From Pseudomonadota bacterium (GTDB lineage: Bacteria > Pseudomonadota > Alphaproteobacteria > Acetobacterales > Acetobacteraceae), in contig JAJZFB010000023.1 in assembly GCA_021805545.1 (NCBI GenBank), forward strand, positions 62,001-126,000: DNA of 64,000 nucleotides, written 5' to 3'. The position numbers and the translations under genes are program-made. Under the pieces are notes generated by a model. It was not told where the DNA came from and did no database searches. It saw only the letters and a program-made list of their open reading frames with translations. This document shows, piece by piece, positions 18,467 to 27,502 of this stretch; the stretch's first letter is position 1; each line of letters opens with the position of its first letter.

Positions 18467-18979
18467 CTATCCTAGGTTTTGAGGAATATGGGGAATCAGG
18501 GTAACAATGCCCCCGGCCGCTATGGCGCACGCATAGGGCAACGGGCCGCGGCGGCCAATGCGCCACAACTCAACACGCAGCAGCCGGCGCAAATGGCTGC
18601 CTTGGGTGGATGCGCGAGGGCGGGGCACCACCAAGGACAAGCCCAGATAAGCCATGGCCAGCACACCGCCAGCCAGGACGACATTGACGAAAAAGGCCAG
18701 TTGCGGCTGCCAGCCGGGCGGCACCAGCAGCACGGCGGCAGCCCATAGTTTAACATCGCCGCCGCCCATGGCGCCTACCAGCCAAACCGCGAACAATACG
18801 GCAAAAGCCACGCCAGCGGCAATAAGCCCGGCAAGAAGATTATGCTCGAGCAACCGGGCGGAAACGCCGATGACCAGCAGCAAGGCGGGCAGCCAATTGG
18901 GAACGGTGCGCACGGCGAGATCGTGCAATGCCGCGTAGCCAAGCAACCCCGCCGCCGGAACAGCCAATACCGGGTTCAT
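18467..18979 (-). CDS. cpaA: Flp prepilin peptidase CpaA/TadV
   Basis: The 170-residue membrane protein is a short type IV-like aspartic prepilin peptidase. The two catalytic Asp residues are visible: one in LHDLAVRTVPN (about residue 19) and one in the GGGDVK motif (about residue 75). It cleaves Flp prepilins on the cytosolic side. It is the first gene of the cpa/tad operon. Confidence 0.93.
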   Translation of the reverse strand: MNPVLAVPAAGLLGYAALHDLAVRTVPNWLPALLLVIGVSARLLEHNLLAGLIAAGVAFAVLFAVWLVGAMGGGDVKLWAAAVLLVPPGWQPQLAFFVNVVLAGGVLAMAYLGLSLVVPRPRASTQGSHLRRLLRVELWRIGRRGPLPYACAIAAGGIVTLIPHIPQNLG

Positions 18980-19215
18980 GGCCTCGCCCCCAGTTTCATC
19001 TCCACCACCAAGCCCAACCCCTTGATATTATAGTTACACGTTATATTGATACAAAAACTCAACAAATGCAATTCCTGTAATCTCAATCTAATAGCACTAT
19101 GTGCCGCTAAGCCAGTGCAAATTGGCGCCGAACCGCGCTAATGACCCATAATTTTGTAATTTTTATACGGGCGCGCCCCCGGCAGCCGCGCGAAAAGCAG
19201 CAAAAGACGGCTCGC
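18980..19215. other. Promoter region of the cpa/tad operon
   Basis: About 240 bp upstream of cpaA, AT-rich near 19020-19100, with no gene visible. Because a strong terminator ends the upstream pilin transcript, the cpa operon must have its own promoter here. I cannot identify the elements with confidence. Confidence 0.45.
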
Positions 19216-19262
19216 AAAAAATGGCGGGCTAAAAAAAATGGCGGGCTAAAAAAATGGCTGGC
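19216..19262. repeat. Three tandem A-tract/TGGCGGGCT units
   Basis: Units of six to eight A followed by TGGCGGGCT occur at 19216-19230 and 19231-19247, with a third, diverged unit from 19248. On the minus strand each gives an AGCCCGCCA plus T-run segment, so they look like duplicated tails of the pilin terminator that overlaps the last unit. Confidence 0.7.
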
Positions 19263-19284
19263 AGGGTCTCCCCTGCCAGCCATT
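19253..19284 (-). terminator. Rho-independent terminator of flp1
   Basis: A perfect 14-bp stem (19253-19266 with 19271-19284, loop TCTC) is followed on the minus strand by a T run. It lies just downstream of the pilin stop and separates the highly expressed pilin from the cpa operon. Confidence 0.9.
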
Positions 19285-19316
19285 CGCCCGCGCCGGCGAA
19301 CCGGGGCGATGATTTA

Positions 19317-19502
19317 TTAAAGCTCGGTGGAGACGCTGTTAAACGTGTTAGCAACGTTATGGCCCAGCGTGGTAACCGCGCCGATGATGACAACGGCGAT
19401 CAGGGCGGCGATCAGGGCGTATTCAATCGCGGTCACGGCGCGCTTGTCGAGGTTGAGTTGAGCAAGTTTGACGGCCATGGCGGTACGTACATAGTTCAGC
19501 AT
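19317..19502 (-). CDS. flp: Flp-type prepilin 1
   Basis: This 61-residue prepilin has a 22-residue leader, a cleavage site RA/VTAIEY with Glu at +5 and Tyr at +6, and a single hydrophobic helix (ALIAALIAVVIIGAV). Flp prepilins usually have Gly before the cut; here it is Ala. AAGGAT lies about 7 bases before the ATG. It is monocistronic with a strong terminator, as fits the major pilin subunit. Confidence 0.95.
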   Translation of the reverse strand: MLNYVRTAMAVKLAQLNLDKRAVTAIEYALIAALIAVVIIGAVTTLGHNVANTFNSVSTEL

Positions 19503-19973
19503 GAAGCGATCCTTTTATGTTATGAGCCCGGCACCGCCGGTGGAGCGGGCCGAGCTTGAAGGCTTTCCCGTAAAAAATGGAGAACGATTAAGCTCCCATT
19601 CATTACATCAACCCTGTGCAGGGTTGGTTGCAATACACGGAATTTAGAGGTTTTTGTCAAACATAACTTGGGCCTGAGCCAACAATAATCCGTGATTTTA
19701 AGGCATAATTGTTAATACTCACAAAAGGGCGGGATTTGCGCTCAATTTAATAAAAACCACCTCACGGAACACAAAAACTGTATCTTTTAATAGACTTATT
19801 AATAATAATTTTATCATAAATATTAAAAATAGACACATCAACCAGCCAGAAACCAATCCGGACAGTTTTCGGGCGACACGCAAAAATCTCCATCACAGAA
19901 TCGTGATGCAGCCAGGTTGCGCTAACCCCCAAAATGCCTTTACCGGCGCGGTTGAGCCGCCCAGCCGGCAGCC
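19503..19973. other. Long AT-rich region between the two prepilin genes
   Basis: 470 bp without a gene, very AT-rich between about 19660 and 19850. It carries the promoter of flp1 and the 3' end of the second pilin transcript. I cannot define promoter elements reliably. Confidence 0.4.
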
Positions 19974-20168
19974 TTACAGCTCGGTGCTGACTCTGTTAAA
20001 ACTAGTGCTCAAATGACCGCCGATTGTCGACAACCCGCCAACAATAGCCGTGGCGATGATAAGCGCGATAATCACATATTCAATCGACGTTACGGCACGG
20101 CGGTCGCGCATTAACCCGTGAGCGGGTGGAATAGCTTCAAACCATCGGAAAACCGGAAAAAGATACAT
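19974..20168 (-). CDS. Flp-type prepilin 2
   Basis: This 64-residue prepilin resembles the first: cleavage site RA/VTSIEY (Glu +5, Tyr +6), hydrophobic helix and the same C-terminal VSTEL ending. Its leader is 25 residues if the ATG at 20168 is used, which has an AAGGG site at about 8 bases; an ATG at 20111 would leave almost no leader. It may be a minor pilin or a variant major pilin, in a separate transcription unit. Confidence 0.9.
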   Translation of the reverse strand: MYLFPVFRWFEAIPPAHGLMRDRRAVTSIEYVIIALIIATAIVGGLSTIGGHLSTSFNRVSTEL

Positions 20169-20564
20169 GCCCCCCGCCCTTATCGCGTTCCGCCCCTAAA
20201 GGACCTTGCCTTAATGTTTGTCTACCCAGTTTCCGCGCGGCCATCCAGGGTTTATCACGCAAATGTGTTGGCCGCGCATCTTTTTGGCCATTTCCACACG
20301 GTAACATTGCTGCTCCGCCACATAAACCAGTGGCCCCATAGTATAATTTCTCAGTTTACTGATTATCGCCAGTTTCAGGGGTATGCCCAAACTCTGGCGC
20401 GGCACGGGTAGGTATGCTCCTTTACCGCATAAAAGGCCTCGGCCAGAGGCGGAAGCCAGAAACGGCGCGGTGATTCTGGGTTCACCCCAGAATGGCATTC
20501 CCCGCCCAGCCTGGTGTTACTTGGTTTTCGCCGCCATGCGGTGATGAATGTCAGGGAGGGGCTC
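20169..20564. other. Intergenic region with one doubtful small open frame
   Basis: About 395 bp between prepilin 2 and the decarboxylase gene; both promoters should lie here. A minus-strand frame at 20211-20339 would encode a 42-residue basic, Cys- and Trp-containing peptide (MGPLVYVAEQQ...), with only a weak GAGAA upstream. I do not call it a gene. Confidence 0.35.
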
Positions 20565-22856
20565 ATGGCCTTACAGGCAAATCTGAAATTGCAGATGAGG
20601 GCCTTGTTCGCCTGTGGCACATTCGCGGCGGATACGGCCGCCGGGCGGGCGCTGGCGCTGCTTATCGCCGATTTGGAGGCGGGCGATGTGGACGTGCTGT
20701 TTTCCGCCTCGGCCGAAGATGCACAGGCGATTCTCGCCTCGGACCCCACCATTCAATGCCTGGTGGTGGATTGGGATTTGGACCAGAGCGCGAACCATGC
20801 GGCGGCACGCGGCATGCTGGAAGCCGGGCGGCAATTTGGCGCGGCGCTGCCCATATTCCTGCTCTCGCTCCGCTCCGCCGCATCAGACATCCCGTTCGAG
20901 GTCATGATCAAGGCGGATGATTTCATCTGGCTGCTCGAAGACAGCATGGATTTCATCAGCGGACGAATTACCACCGCGCTTGCCCGCTACCGCCAATCGG
21001 TTCTGCCGCCCATGTTCGCGGCGCTGGTGGCCTTTGCCCGCAAAGCTGAATATTCCTGGCACACGCCAGGCCATACGGGTGGCACGGGGTTTCTCACCTC
21101 AGCCGCCGGGCGCGCCTTTTTTGACTTTTTCGGCGAGCGGCTGTTCCGTTCCGACCTCTCGGTCTCGGTTGGCGATCTCGGCTCGCTGCTCGGCCATAGC
21201 GGACCGATTGGCGAGGCCGAGCGCTATGCGGCCAAGGTATTTGGCGGAGACAGGTGCTATTACGTCACCAACGGCTCCTCCACCGCCAACCGGGTTGTTC
21301 TCATGTCCAGCGTCACCCGCAACCAGGTGGCACTATGCGACCGCAACTGCCACAAATCGGTTGAGCATGCGATGATCCTGGGTGGGGCGGTGCCAGTTTA
21401 CCTGATGCCAACACGCAATGCGCTGGGCATTAGCGGCCCGATTCCGCCCGAGAGGCTCACCGCCGCGCATGTGCGGATGATGATCCGCGGTAACAAGCTG
21501 GTGAAGGAGGGCATAGACCCCTCCCCCGTGCACGCCGTCATCACCAACTCCACCTATGACGGGCTGTGCTACAATGTCTCGCGAATCGAGGAATTGCTGG
21601 GCGAGAGCGTGGACCGGCTGCATTTCGATGAAGCCTGGTACGCCTATGCGCGCTTCAACCCTATATATAAGGAGCGCTTTGCCATGCACGGCGAAGCCTC
21701 GGCGCGCGACCGGAACAAGCCGACGGTCTTCGCCACGCAATCCACCCACAAGCTGCTTGCCGCCTTGTCCCAGGCCTCGATGATTCATGTGCGCGATGGG
21801 CGCAGGCCTGTTGAGCATGCGCGTTTTAACGAGGCCTTCATGATGCATGCCTCGACCTCGCCCAATTACGCCATCATGGCCTCCAACGATGTTTCGGTGG
21901 CGATGATGGATACGTCCGGTGAAAAAATCACCAGCGCGTCCATCCGCGAGGCGGTGGCGTTCCGGCAAATGATCGCCAAGCTGAAAGCCGGCGTCACGGA
22001 TGAGGATGGCTGGTTCTTCGATGTCTGGCAACCGGACCAGGTACGCAACCAGGAGGGCGAATTTGTGCCCTTTTATGCCGCCGGCCCCGAGCATCTGGCC
22101 ACGGATCCCCAGTGCTGGATGCTGGCACCCAATGCCGCCTGGCACGGATTTGGCGCCATCGAGGAGGGTTATTGCATGCTGGACCCGATCAAGGTCTCGG
22201 TACTCACCCCGGGCATGACCGCGGCGGGCGATGTGATGCCGCTTGGCATACCCGCCAGCGTGGTTACAGCCTACCTCGCCGCGCGCGGCATAGTGGCGGA
22301 AAAGACAGCGGATTTCACCATCCTATTTCTGTTCTCGCTGGGTGTAACCAAGGGCAAATGGGGCACACTCGTAAACGGGCTGCTCGATTTCCGCCGTGAT
22401 TACGGCCGGGACGCGCAGCTTGCGCGGGTGCTGCCCGATTTGGTGGCACGTTACGGAGGACATTACGCGGGCATGGGGCTGCGCGGTTTGTGCAAGCGCA
22501 TGTTCGCGGCCATGAACGAGCTAAGCACGGCGCGGCTGCTGGGCGAGAGTTTCTCCGCGCTGCCCGAACCCGAAATGAGCCCGGTGGAGGCCTATGAACG
22601 CCTGGTGCGCAACGAAGTGGAGCGCGTGACGTTAGACCGGCTGGAAGGGCGGACACTTGCCACGGCCATTGTCCCCTATCCTCCGGGCATTCCACTGCTC
22701 ATGCCAGGGGAGAACGCCGGAGCGGCAGACGGGCCGGTCATAGGCTATCTTCAGGCGCTGGAAGCCTATGACCGGCGCTTTCCCGGCTTCACCCATGAAA
22801 TTCATGGCGTGGAAGTGGCTGGCGGAATGTATAACGTCCTTGTTATTAAAAGCTGA
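20565..22856 (+). CDS. Biodegradative Orn/Lys/Arg decarboxylase (PLP, fold type I)
   Basis: With the ATG at 20565 (AGGGAGGGG directly upstream) the protein has 763 residues, close to inducible Arg/Lys decarboxylases of enteric bacteria. It has an N-terminal receiver-like wing domain (residues 1-130), the PLP domain with HTPGHTGG, and STHKLLAALSQ with the Schiff-base Lys at residue 396, then the C-terminal domain. It removes CO2 from a basic amino acid, consuming a proton, so it may support acid resistance or polyamine synthesis. Arginine is my preferred substrate from overall similarity to AdiA. No antiporter gene is adjacent. Confidence 0.88.
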   Translation: MALQANLKLQMRALFACGTFAADTAAGRALALLIADLEAGDVDVLFSASAEDAQAILASDPTIQCLVVDWDLDQSANHAAARGMLEAGRQFGAALPIFLLSLRSAASDIPFEVMIKADDFIWLLEDSMDFISGRITTALARYRQSVLPPMFAALVAFARKAEYSWHTPGHTGGTGFLTSAAGRAFFDFFGERLFRSDLSVSVGDLGSLLGHSGPIGEAERYAAKVFGGDRCYYVTNGSSTANRVVLMSSVTRNQVALCDRNCHKSVEHAMILGGAVPVYLMPTRNALGISGPIPPERLTAAHVRMMIRGNKLVKEGIDPSPVHAVITNSTYDGLCYNVSRIEELLGESVDRLHFDEAWYAYARFNPIYKERFAMHGEASARDRNKPTVFATQSTHKLLAALSQASMIHVRDGRRPVEHARFNEAFMMHASTSPNYAIMASNDVSVAMMDTSGEKITSASIREAVAFRQMIAKLKAGVTDEDGWFFDVWQPDQVRNQEGEFVPFYAAGPEHLATDPQCWMLAPNAAWHGFGAIEEGYCMLDPIKVSVLTPGMTAAGDVMPLGIPASVVTAYLAARGIVAEKTADFTILFLFSLGVTKGKWGTLVNGLLDFRRDYGRDAQLARVLPDLVARYGGHYAGMGLRGLCKRMFAAMNELSTARLLGESFSALPEPEMSPVEAYERLVRNEVERVTLDRLEGRTLATAIVPYPPGIPLLMPGENAGAADGPVIGYLQALEAYDRRFPGFTHEIHGVEVAGGMYNVLVIKS

Positions 22857-22875
22857 CGGCCCTGCGGCGGGCCGT
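22856..22875 (+). terminator. Possible weak terminator hairpin
   Basis: ACGGCCC (22856-22862) and GGGCCGT (22869-22875) form a 7-bp GC-rich stem starting at the stop codon of the decarboxylase gene, followed by only three T. Confidence 0.4.
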
Positions 22876-23081
22876 GTTTACCGGCTTGCCCGCAACGGCA
22901 CGGGTGGAGATGGCTTAAGCTCGCCCGGGCAGGGCTTGGCAATGCGGCGCAGCTGGCCCCTGAACTCAGCCAAAACTGAATTTTGACATACATCAACGCG
23001 CCCTGCTGACCCCTATGTTAGCAGCCAATGAAGGCGTGGCCGCCCAAGGCGGCAATGTCTTCATCACATAGGGGGAAGGAA

Positions 23082-24062
23082 ATGGGTGACATCAAGGTTC
23101 GTGATCTTCGCGCCGATCTTAGCTTCGGTGCGATCGTCGAAGGCATAACATATGAGACGCTGGCCGATCCACGCATCCGTGGCCAGCTCGTCGAAATTTT
23201 CGAGGATCGTGGCATGATCGTCTTCACGGGCGTTGAGCCGTCGCAGAAGATGCAGGTCGCCCTCTCCAATGTATTTGGCCCCCTCAAGAAACACCCCACA
23301 GCGACCACGCCGCGCGTGGATGAAGAGATGATGCCGGGCGTGATCGACATGCACTCGATGCCGCAAGACCCGGAGAAAGATAAATCCGGCTTGATTGAGA
23401 TGAATGGCAAGATTGTGGCGCGCCATGCCCCCTGGCATTTTGACCACGCCTATAACGACAAGCTCAACCACGCGGGTATTCTGCGCGCCATTATAAACGC
23501 ACCAAAAGGTGAAGGTGGGCGGACAGGATTTGCCGACGGCGTACAATTATATAAGGATTTCGACCCCGTATTGAGGGCTAAAATAGAGCATCTCAACGCC
23601 ATTTATACGCTAGATGTGCGCCTGAGCAAGCAGCCCTTCGGACGCAACTTCACGACCTTTGGTGATACACCGGCACTGCTGCGCACGGCAGAGGAAGCCA
23701 AGACGTTTCCCCGTGCCATGCATCCCATGGTGTGGACGCGCAAGGACGGGAAAAAGGTGATGCATGTGGGCCCCTGGATGTGTGTGGGAATTGAAAACCA
23801 CGAGGATGCCGAAGGTAATGCCCTGTGCGAAGAGGTGATGCAGGAAGTCATCCGTAAATGCGATGCAAAAGCCTACTGGCATGACTGGAAGCCAACAGAC
23901 ATGCTGATTTGGGATAATTGGCGCGTGATGCACGCCGTGGAAGGCTGCAACCCCATGTATGAACGGCGCACGCAGCGTACAACCATTGAAGGTGACTACG
24001 GCCTGGGATACTTTGAAGGCGGCAAGAAAATTGGTGAAGTGAACCGGGAGATCGCGACTTAA
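23082..24062 (+). CDS. TauD/TfdA-family Fe(II)/2-oxoglutarate dioxygenase (first copy)
   Basis: The ATG at 23082 follows GGGGGAAGGA and gives a 326-residue protein. The iron triad is visible as H119 and D121 (HFD in APWHFDHAYND) and H284 (VMHAVEG), with Arg residues at 295-299 for 2-oxoglutarate. These enzymes hydroxylate a carbon next to a leaving group such as sulfonate, ether or amine. It is followed by a good terminator, so it is its own transcription unit although it lies next to the oxygenase cluster. The substrate cannot be predicted. Confidence 0.88.
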   Translation: MGDIKVRDLRADLSFGAIVEGITYETLADPRIRGQLVEIFEDRGMIVFTGVEPSQKMQVALSNVFGPLKKHPTATTPRVDEEMMPGVIDMHSMPQDPEKDKSGLIEMNGKIVARHAPWHFDHAYNDKLNHAGILRAIINAPKGEGGRTGFADGVQLYKDFDPVLRAKIEHLNAIYTLDVRLSKQPFGRNFTTFGDTPALLRTAEEAKTFPRAMHPMVWTRKDGKKVMHVGPWMCVGIENHEDAEGNALCEEVMQEVIRKCDAKAYWHDWKPTDMLIWDNWRVMHAVEGCNPMYERRTQRTTIEGDYGLGYFEGGKKIGEVNREIAT

Positions 24063-24084
24063 ACTTCATTACAATAAAAAATTG

Positions 24085-24117
24085 AAATGCGGCCATTTGC
24101 GGATGGCCGCATTTTTT
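24085..24117 (+). terminator. Rho-independent terminator after the first tauD-like gene
   Basis: AAATGCGGCCAT (24085-24096) pairs with ATGGCCGCATTT (24103-24114), loop of 6 bases, continuing into a T run to 24117. Confidence 0.88.
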
Positions 24118-24248
24118 GTGACGATTCAAAATATGGACCTGCCCGGTTTTGACATAGGTCAAAGAGACTTCCGCCGATAGGCTATAAAAATTATCAACAA
24201 CAACGTTCTGCGCCCACTTGCATGATCGAGTGGCATGAGGAGCCAAGA

Positions 24249-26105
24249 ATGACCTGCCGTCCCACAGAATTGCCATCGGCCGCCACGCTGGACATCCCGG
24301 CGATTCGCGAACGTTATCGTCAAGAAAGGGAAAAACGCTTACGCCCCGATGGGCAAGCGCAATATTTTGAACCAACGGGAAAGTTCGCCGAGGCATACGA
24401 GGCAGATCCGCATATGCCTGTTCTTCCCCGTCCTGCGCTTCATGAAGAGATTGACGCGGCAATTCTCGGTGCGGGATTTTGCGGGATGATGACCGCAATT
24501 CAGTTGAAGCAAGCAGGTGTTGAGAATTTCCGCACCATAGACTGGGCTGGAGATTGGGGCGGCTGCTGGTACTGGAACCGCTATCCGGGCATCCAGTGCG
24601 ATAATGATGCATATTGCTACCTGCCTCTCCTCGAAGAAACTGGATTCATGCCGAAACAAAAATTCGAGGATGGATGGGATATATATCAGCATGCCGTGCG
24701 TATAGCGAATCACTATAATCTTTATCCGCACGCTATATTCCATACTCTTGTTACTGCACTACGCTGGGATGAATCTACCGACCGCTGGCTGATCACCACA
24801 AATCGAGGCGATGAAATACGGGCGCGTTTCATTGTTATGGCAGGCGGGCCGTTGAATAAGCCAAAACTTCCATCTATCCCGGGTATTTCTGATTTTAAGG
24901 GAAGAATTTTTCATTCCGCACGCTGGGACTACGAGTATTCAGGTGGATCCGGGCGCGATCCGGCCTTGCATAAACTTGCGGACAAGCGCGTGGCCATACT
25001 GGGTACCGGCGCCACCGCAGTTCAGGTTGTGCCATATCTCGGAAAATATGCACAGCAAACCTACGTCTTGCAGCGCACGCCTTCCAGTGTGGATGAGCGT
25101 AACAATCTACCCACTGACCCGGAATGGGTAAAGACGCTGAAACCGGGCTGGCAGAAGGCACGGCAGGAAAATTTCCATCATGGCGCGATGGAGAGATTCG
25201 GCAAGGGTGAACCAGATTTGATTTGCGACATCTGGACAGAAATTAACCGGAACCTCAGCGCTGAGCTGGAGGCGGATGGCTGGCCAACACTGACACCGGA
25301 AGGCTATATGGCACGCCGTGACGTGATGGATTACCGCGTCATGGAGCGCCTTCGCCACCGTGTGGATGAAATTGTACACGATAAGAAAACCGCTGAATTG
25401 CTTAAACCCTGGTATCGATTCCTCTGCAAGCGCCCATGCTCGAACGATGAATACTACGAGACTTTCAACCGCCCAAATGTAAAACTCATCGATGTTGCGG
25501 CGACACGCGGGGTTGAGCAGATGACAGAGAAAGGCTTTATCCATGACGGTGTAGAGTATGAAATCGACTGCCTGATTCTCGCCAGCGGGTTCGAGATGAC
25601 CAGCGATTTGAAGAAGCGCTGGGGAATCCAGACGATCCAAGGCAGCAATGGCGTTTCCATTTATGACCATTGGGATGGCGGCTACAAAACACTGCATGGC
25701 ATGATGACGCATGGCTTTCCCAACCAGTTCTTTACAGGTTTTACACAAGCCGGATTGAATGCCACCAACAGTGTTACTTTTGTCAGCCAGGGCAAGCATA
25801 TCGGCTATATTATCAGCGCGGCACTGCGCCGCGGTGCAACACGTGTGGAGCCAAGCCTTGAAGCACAAGAAACGTGGGTGAATACAATCCGGGAAACAGC
25901 CATCGATACATCGGGTTTCGCACGGGAATGTACGCCTGGCTACTTCAATAACGAAGGTGAATCAAAATTACGCTGGTATCTTGGCGAGCCTTACGGACCT
26001 GGATTCTATGCCTTTGAGGCTCTCCTGGAAAATTGGCGCGCTAATGGCACGTTAGACGGGCTAGTGCTGAGCACGCAAAGCGCCGTAGCGTCCGAGATGG
26101 CATGA
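24249..26105 (+). CDS. Class-I Baeyer-Villiger-type flavin monooxygenase
   Basis: The ATG at 24249 has GAGGAG upstream; the protein has 618 residues. The FAD-binding GAGFCG is at residues 74-79, the YWNRYPG segment follows (about 108-114), the Baeyer-Villiger fingerprint FKGRIFHSARWD is at 216-227, and a second nucleotide motif (ILGTGATAVQ) binds NADPH. It should insert oxygen next to a ketone, or possibly hydroxylate a soft nucleophile. It starts a four-gene run (spacings 7, 19 and 27 bp) with two Rieske oxygenases and another TauD-type enzyme. The N-terminal extension of about 65 residues is typical for larger members. Confidence 0.9.
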   Translation: MTCRPTELPSAATLDIPAIRERYRQEREKRLRPDGQAQYFEPTGKFAEAYEADPHMPVLPRPALHEEIDAAILGAGFCGMMTAIQLKQAGVENFRTIDWAGDWGGCWYWNRYPGIQCDNDAYCYLPLLEETGFMPKQKFEDGWDIYQHAVRIANHYNLYPHAIFHTLVTALRWDESTDRWLITTNRGDEIRARFIVMAGGPLNKPKLPSIPGISDFKGRIFHSARWDYEYSGGSGRDPALHKLADKRVAILGTGATAVQVVPYLGKYAQQTYVLQRTPSSVDERNNLPTDPEWVKTLKPGWQKARQENFHHGAMERFGKGEPDLICDIWTEINRNLSAELEADGWPTLTPEGYMARRDVMDYRVMERLRHRVDEIVHDKKTAELLKPWYRFLCKRPCSNDEYYETFNRPNVKLIDVAATRGVEQMTEKGFIHDGVEYEIDCLILASGFEMTSDLKKRWGIQTIQGSNGVSIYDHWDGGYKTLHGMMTHGFPNQFFTGFTQAGLNATNSVTFVSQGKHIGYIISAALRRGATRVEPSLEAQETWVNTIRETAIDTSGFARECTPGYFNNEGESKLRWYLGEPYGPGFYAFEALLENWRANGTLDGLVLSTQSAVASEMA

Positions 26106-26112
26106 GGCACCC

Positions 26113-27483
26113 ATGAATAAAATCGAGAATATATCGCAAGATGACCTTTCAGAGCCGCTAACGTTTCCCGTAGAGGCATATATATCACGCGAGTATGCCG
26201 AAGCCGAGGGAGAGAAGTTATGGGCAAAAGTGTGGCAACATGCCGGCCGGGTTGAAGAAATACCCGAGACCGGAAACTACATAACCTACGATATTGGCAA
26301 TGACTCTATCCTTATTGTCCGTACCGGACCTGAGAGCATAAGAGCATACCATAATGTGTGCCCCCATCGTGGAAGAAAACTGGTGGATACCCCCCCTGGA
26401 TGCAATGGCGCTCAGGGAAAAACTCCTGTTTTCGTCTGTGGATTTCATGCCTGGAGTTTCGGCCTTGACGGCAAGGCCCGGAATATTCCCGACAAAGAAG
26501 ACTGGAGTGGCGCATTAACCCCGGAACGCACCTGCCTTACCGAAGTAAAAGCCGAAACCTGGGGCGGATGGATCTGGATTAACATGGATCCTGGCTGCGA
26601 ACCATTGCGTGACTATTTGGAGCCCGCCGCAACCCTTTTGGATAATTTCGAATTCGCAAATATGAGATACCGTTTCCGGCAATGGGTCGTATTCGATTGC
26701 AATTGGAAAGTCGCATTAGAAGCCTTCATGGAGCCATACCATGTTGCAGGCACACACCCCCAACTTGTAAAATATGGCGACTTCTATGCCTGGAGTGCCG
26801 CACAGGGCCTGCATGGAAACGATGGCTATGACACACGTGGAAAACAAGTGGGGTCGGCTGCCAATGTTACTGTACACCGTACCGGAGCAGGAAACGACGC
26901 CCGTGTAATGATGGCGGAAATGCAAAAAGAGTTTTGGGAAACAGTTGGTGCGAGTACCACGCAGCGGAACAATCCGCCCGCGCAGCGCCTGGTGGATGAA
27001 TTACCTGAAGGCACACCCGCCAGCGAGGTTCATCACCATTGGCTGGAATCCGCCAAGGCTGACTATGCGGCACTTGGCATCACATGGCCCGAAATAAGCG
27101 AAGAACAGATGGCAAAGGCCGGCTTAGCGTGGCATATTTTTCCGAATATGGGAATATTGCAAGGGCCAACTTTTGCACTTTGCTATCGAACCCGTCCATA
27201 TGGCACAGACCCGGACAAATGCATCTACGAGGCCTATGCGATAGAGCGCTTTCCCGAAGGCTGTGAGCCTGTGACCGAATGGGTGCATGCCGAACCAGAT
27301 GAGAAAAATTGGCGTAAAGTAATTGCGCAGGACTTCTCCAACATGGCTGCCGTACAAAAAGGGCTAAAGTCGCGTGGATTCCGCGGCAATCTTCCAAACC
27401 CTCATCAGGAACGAAAAGTCACCAATCTGCACCGAAATCTGGCCCGTTATATGGGCAGTGGTGCGCCGAAACCGTTGTCATAA
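26113..27483 (+). CDS. Rieske non-heme iron oxygenase, alpha subunit (first copy)
   Basis: The 456-residue protein has a Rieske [2Fe-2S] domain with C83-x-H85 and C109-x2-H112; the loop between the pairs is 23 residues, longer than the usual 15-17. The catalytic domain has the mononuclear iron site in EAFMEPYHVAGTH: H210 and H215, with Glu207 where most family members have the electron-bridging Asp. The third ligand is probably the Asp in AQDFSNM. No ferredoxin, reductase or beta-subunit gene is in the cluster. It should hydroxylate or demethylate a small organic substrate. Confidence 0.88.
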   Translation: MNKIENISQDDLSEPLTFPVEAYISREYAEAEGEKLWAKVWQHAGRVEEIPETGNYITYDIGNDSILIVRTGPESIRAYHNVCPHRGRKLVDTPPGCNGAQGKTPVFVCGFHAWSFGLDGKARNIPDKEDWSGALTPERTCLTEVKAETWGGWIWINMDPGCEPLRDYLEPAATLLDNFEFANMRYRFRQWVVFDCNWKVALEAFMEPYHVAGTHPQLVKYGDFYAWSAAQGLHGNDGYDTRGKQVGSAANVTVHRTGAGNDARVMMAEMQKEFWETVGASTTQRNNPPAQRLVDELPEGTPASEVHHHWLESAKADYAALGITWPEISEEQMAKAGLAWHIFPNMGILQGPTFALCYRTRPYGTDPDKCIYEAYAIERFPEGCEPVTEWVHAEPDEKNWRKVIAQDFSNMAAVQKGLKSRGFRGNLPNPHQERKVTNLHRNLARYMGSGAPKPLS

Positions 27484-27502
27484 CAATATTTGGAGGAATC
27501 TC

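Noticed and set aside
20211-20339. Possible 42-codon gene MGPLVYVAEQQ... on the minus strand
   Set aside because: Weak ribosome-binding site and no recognised family; kept only as a note in the intergenic entry.
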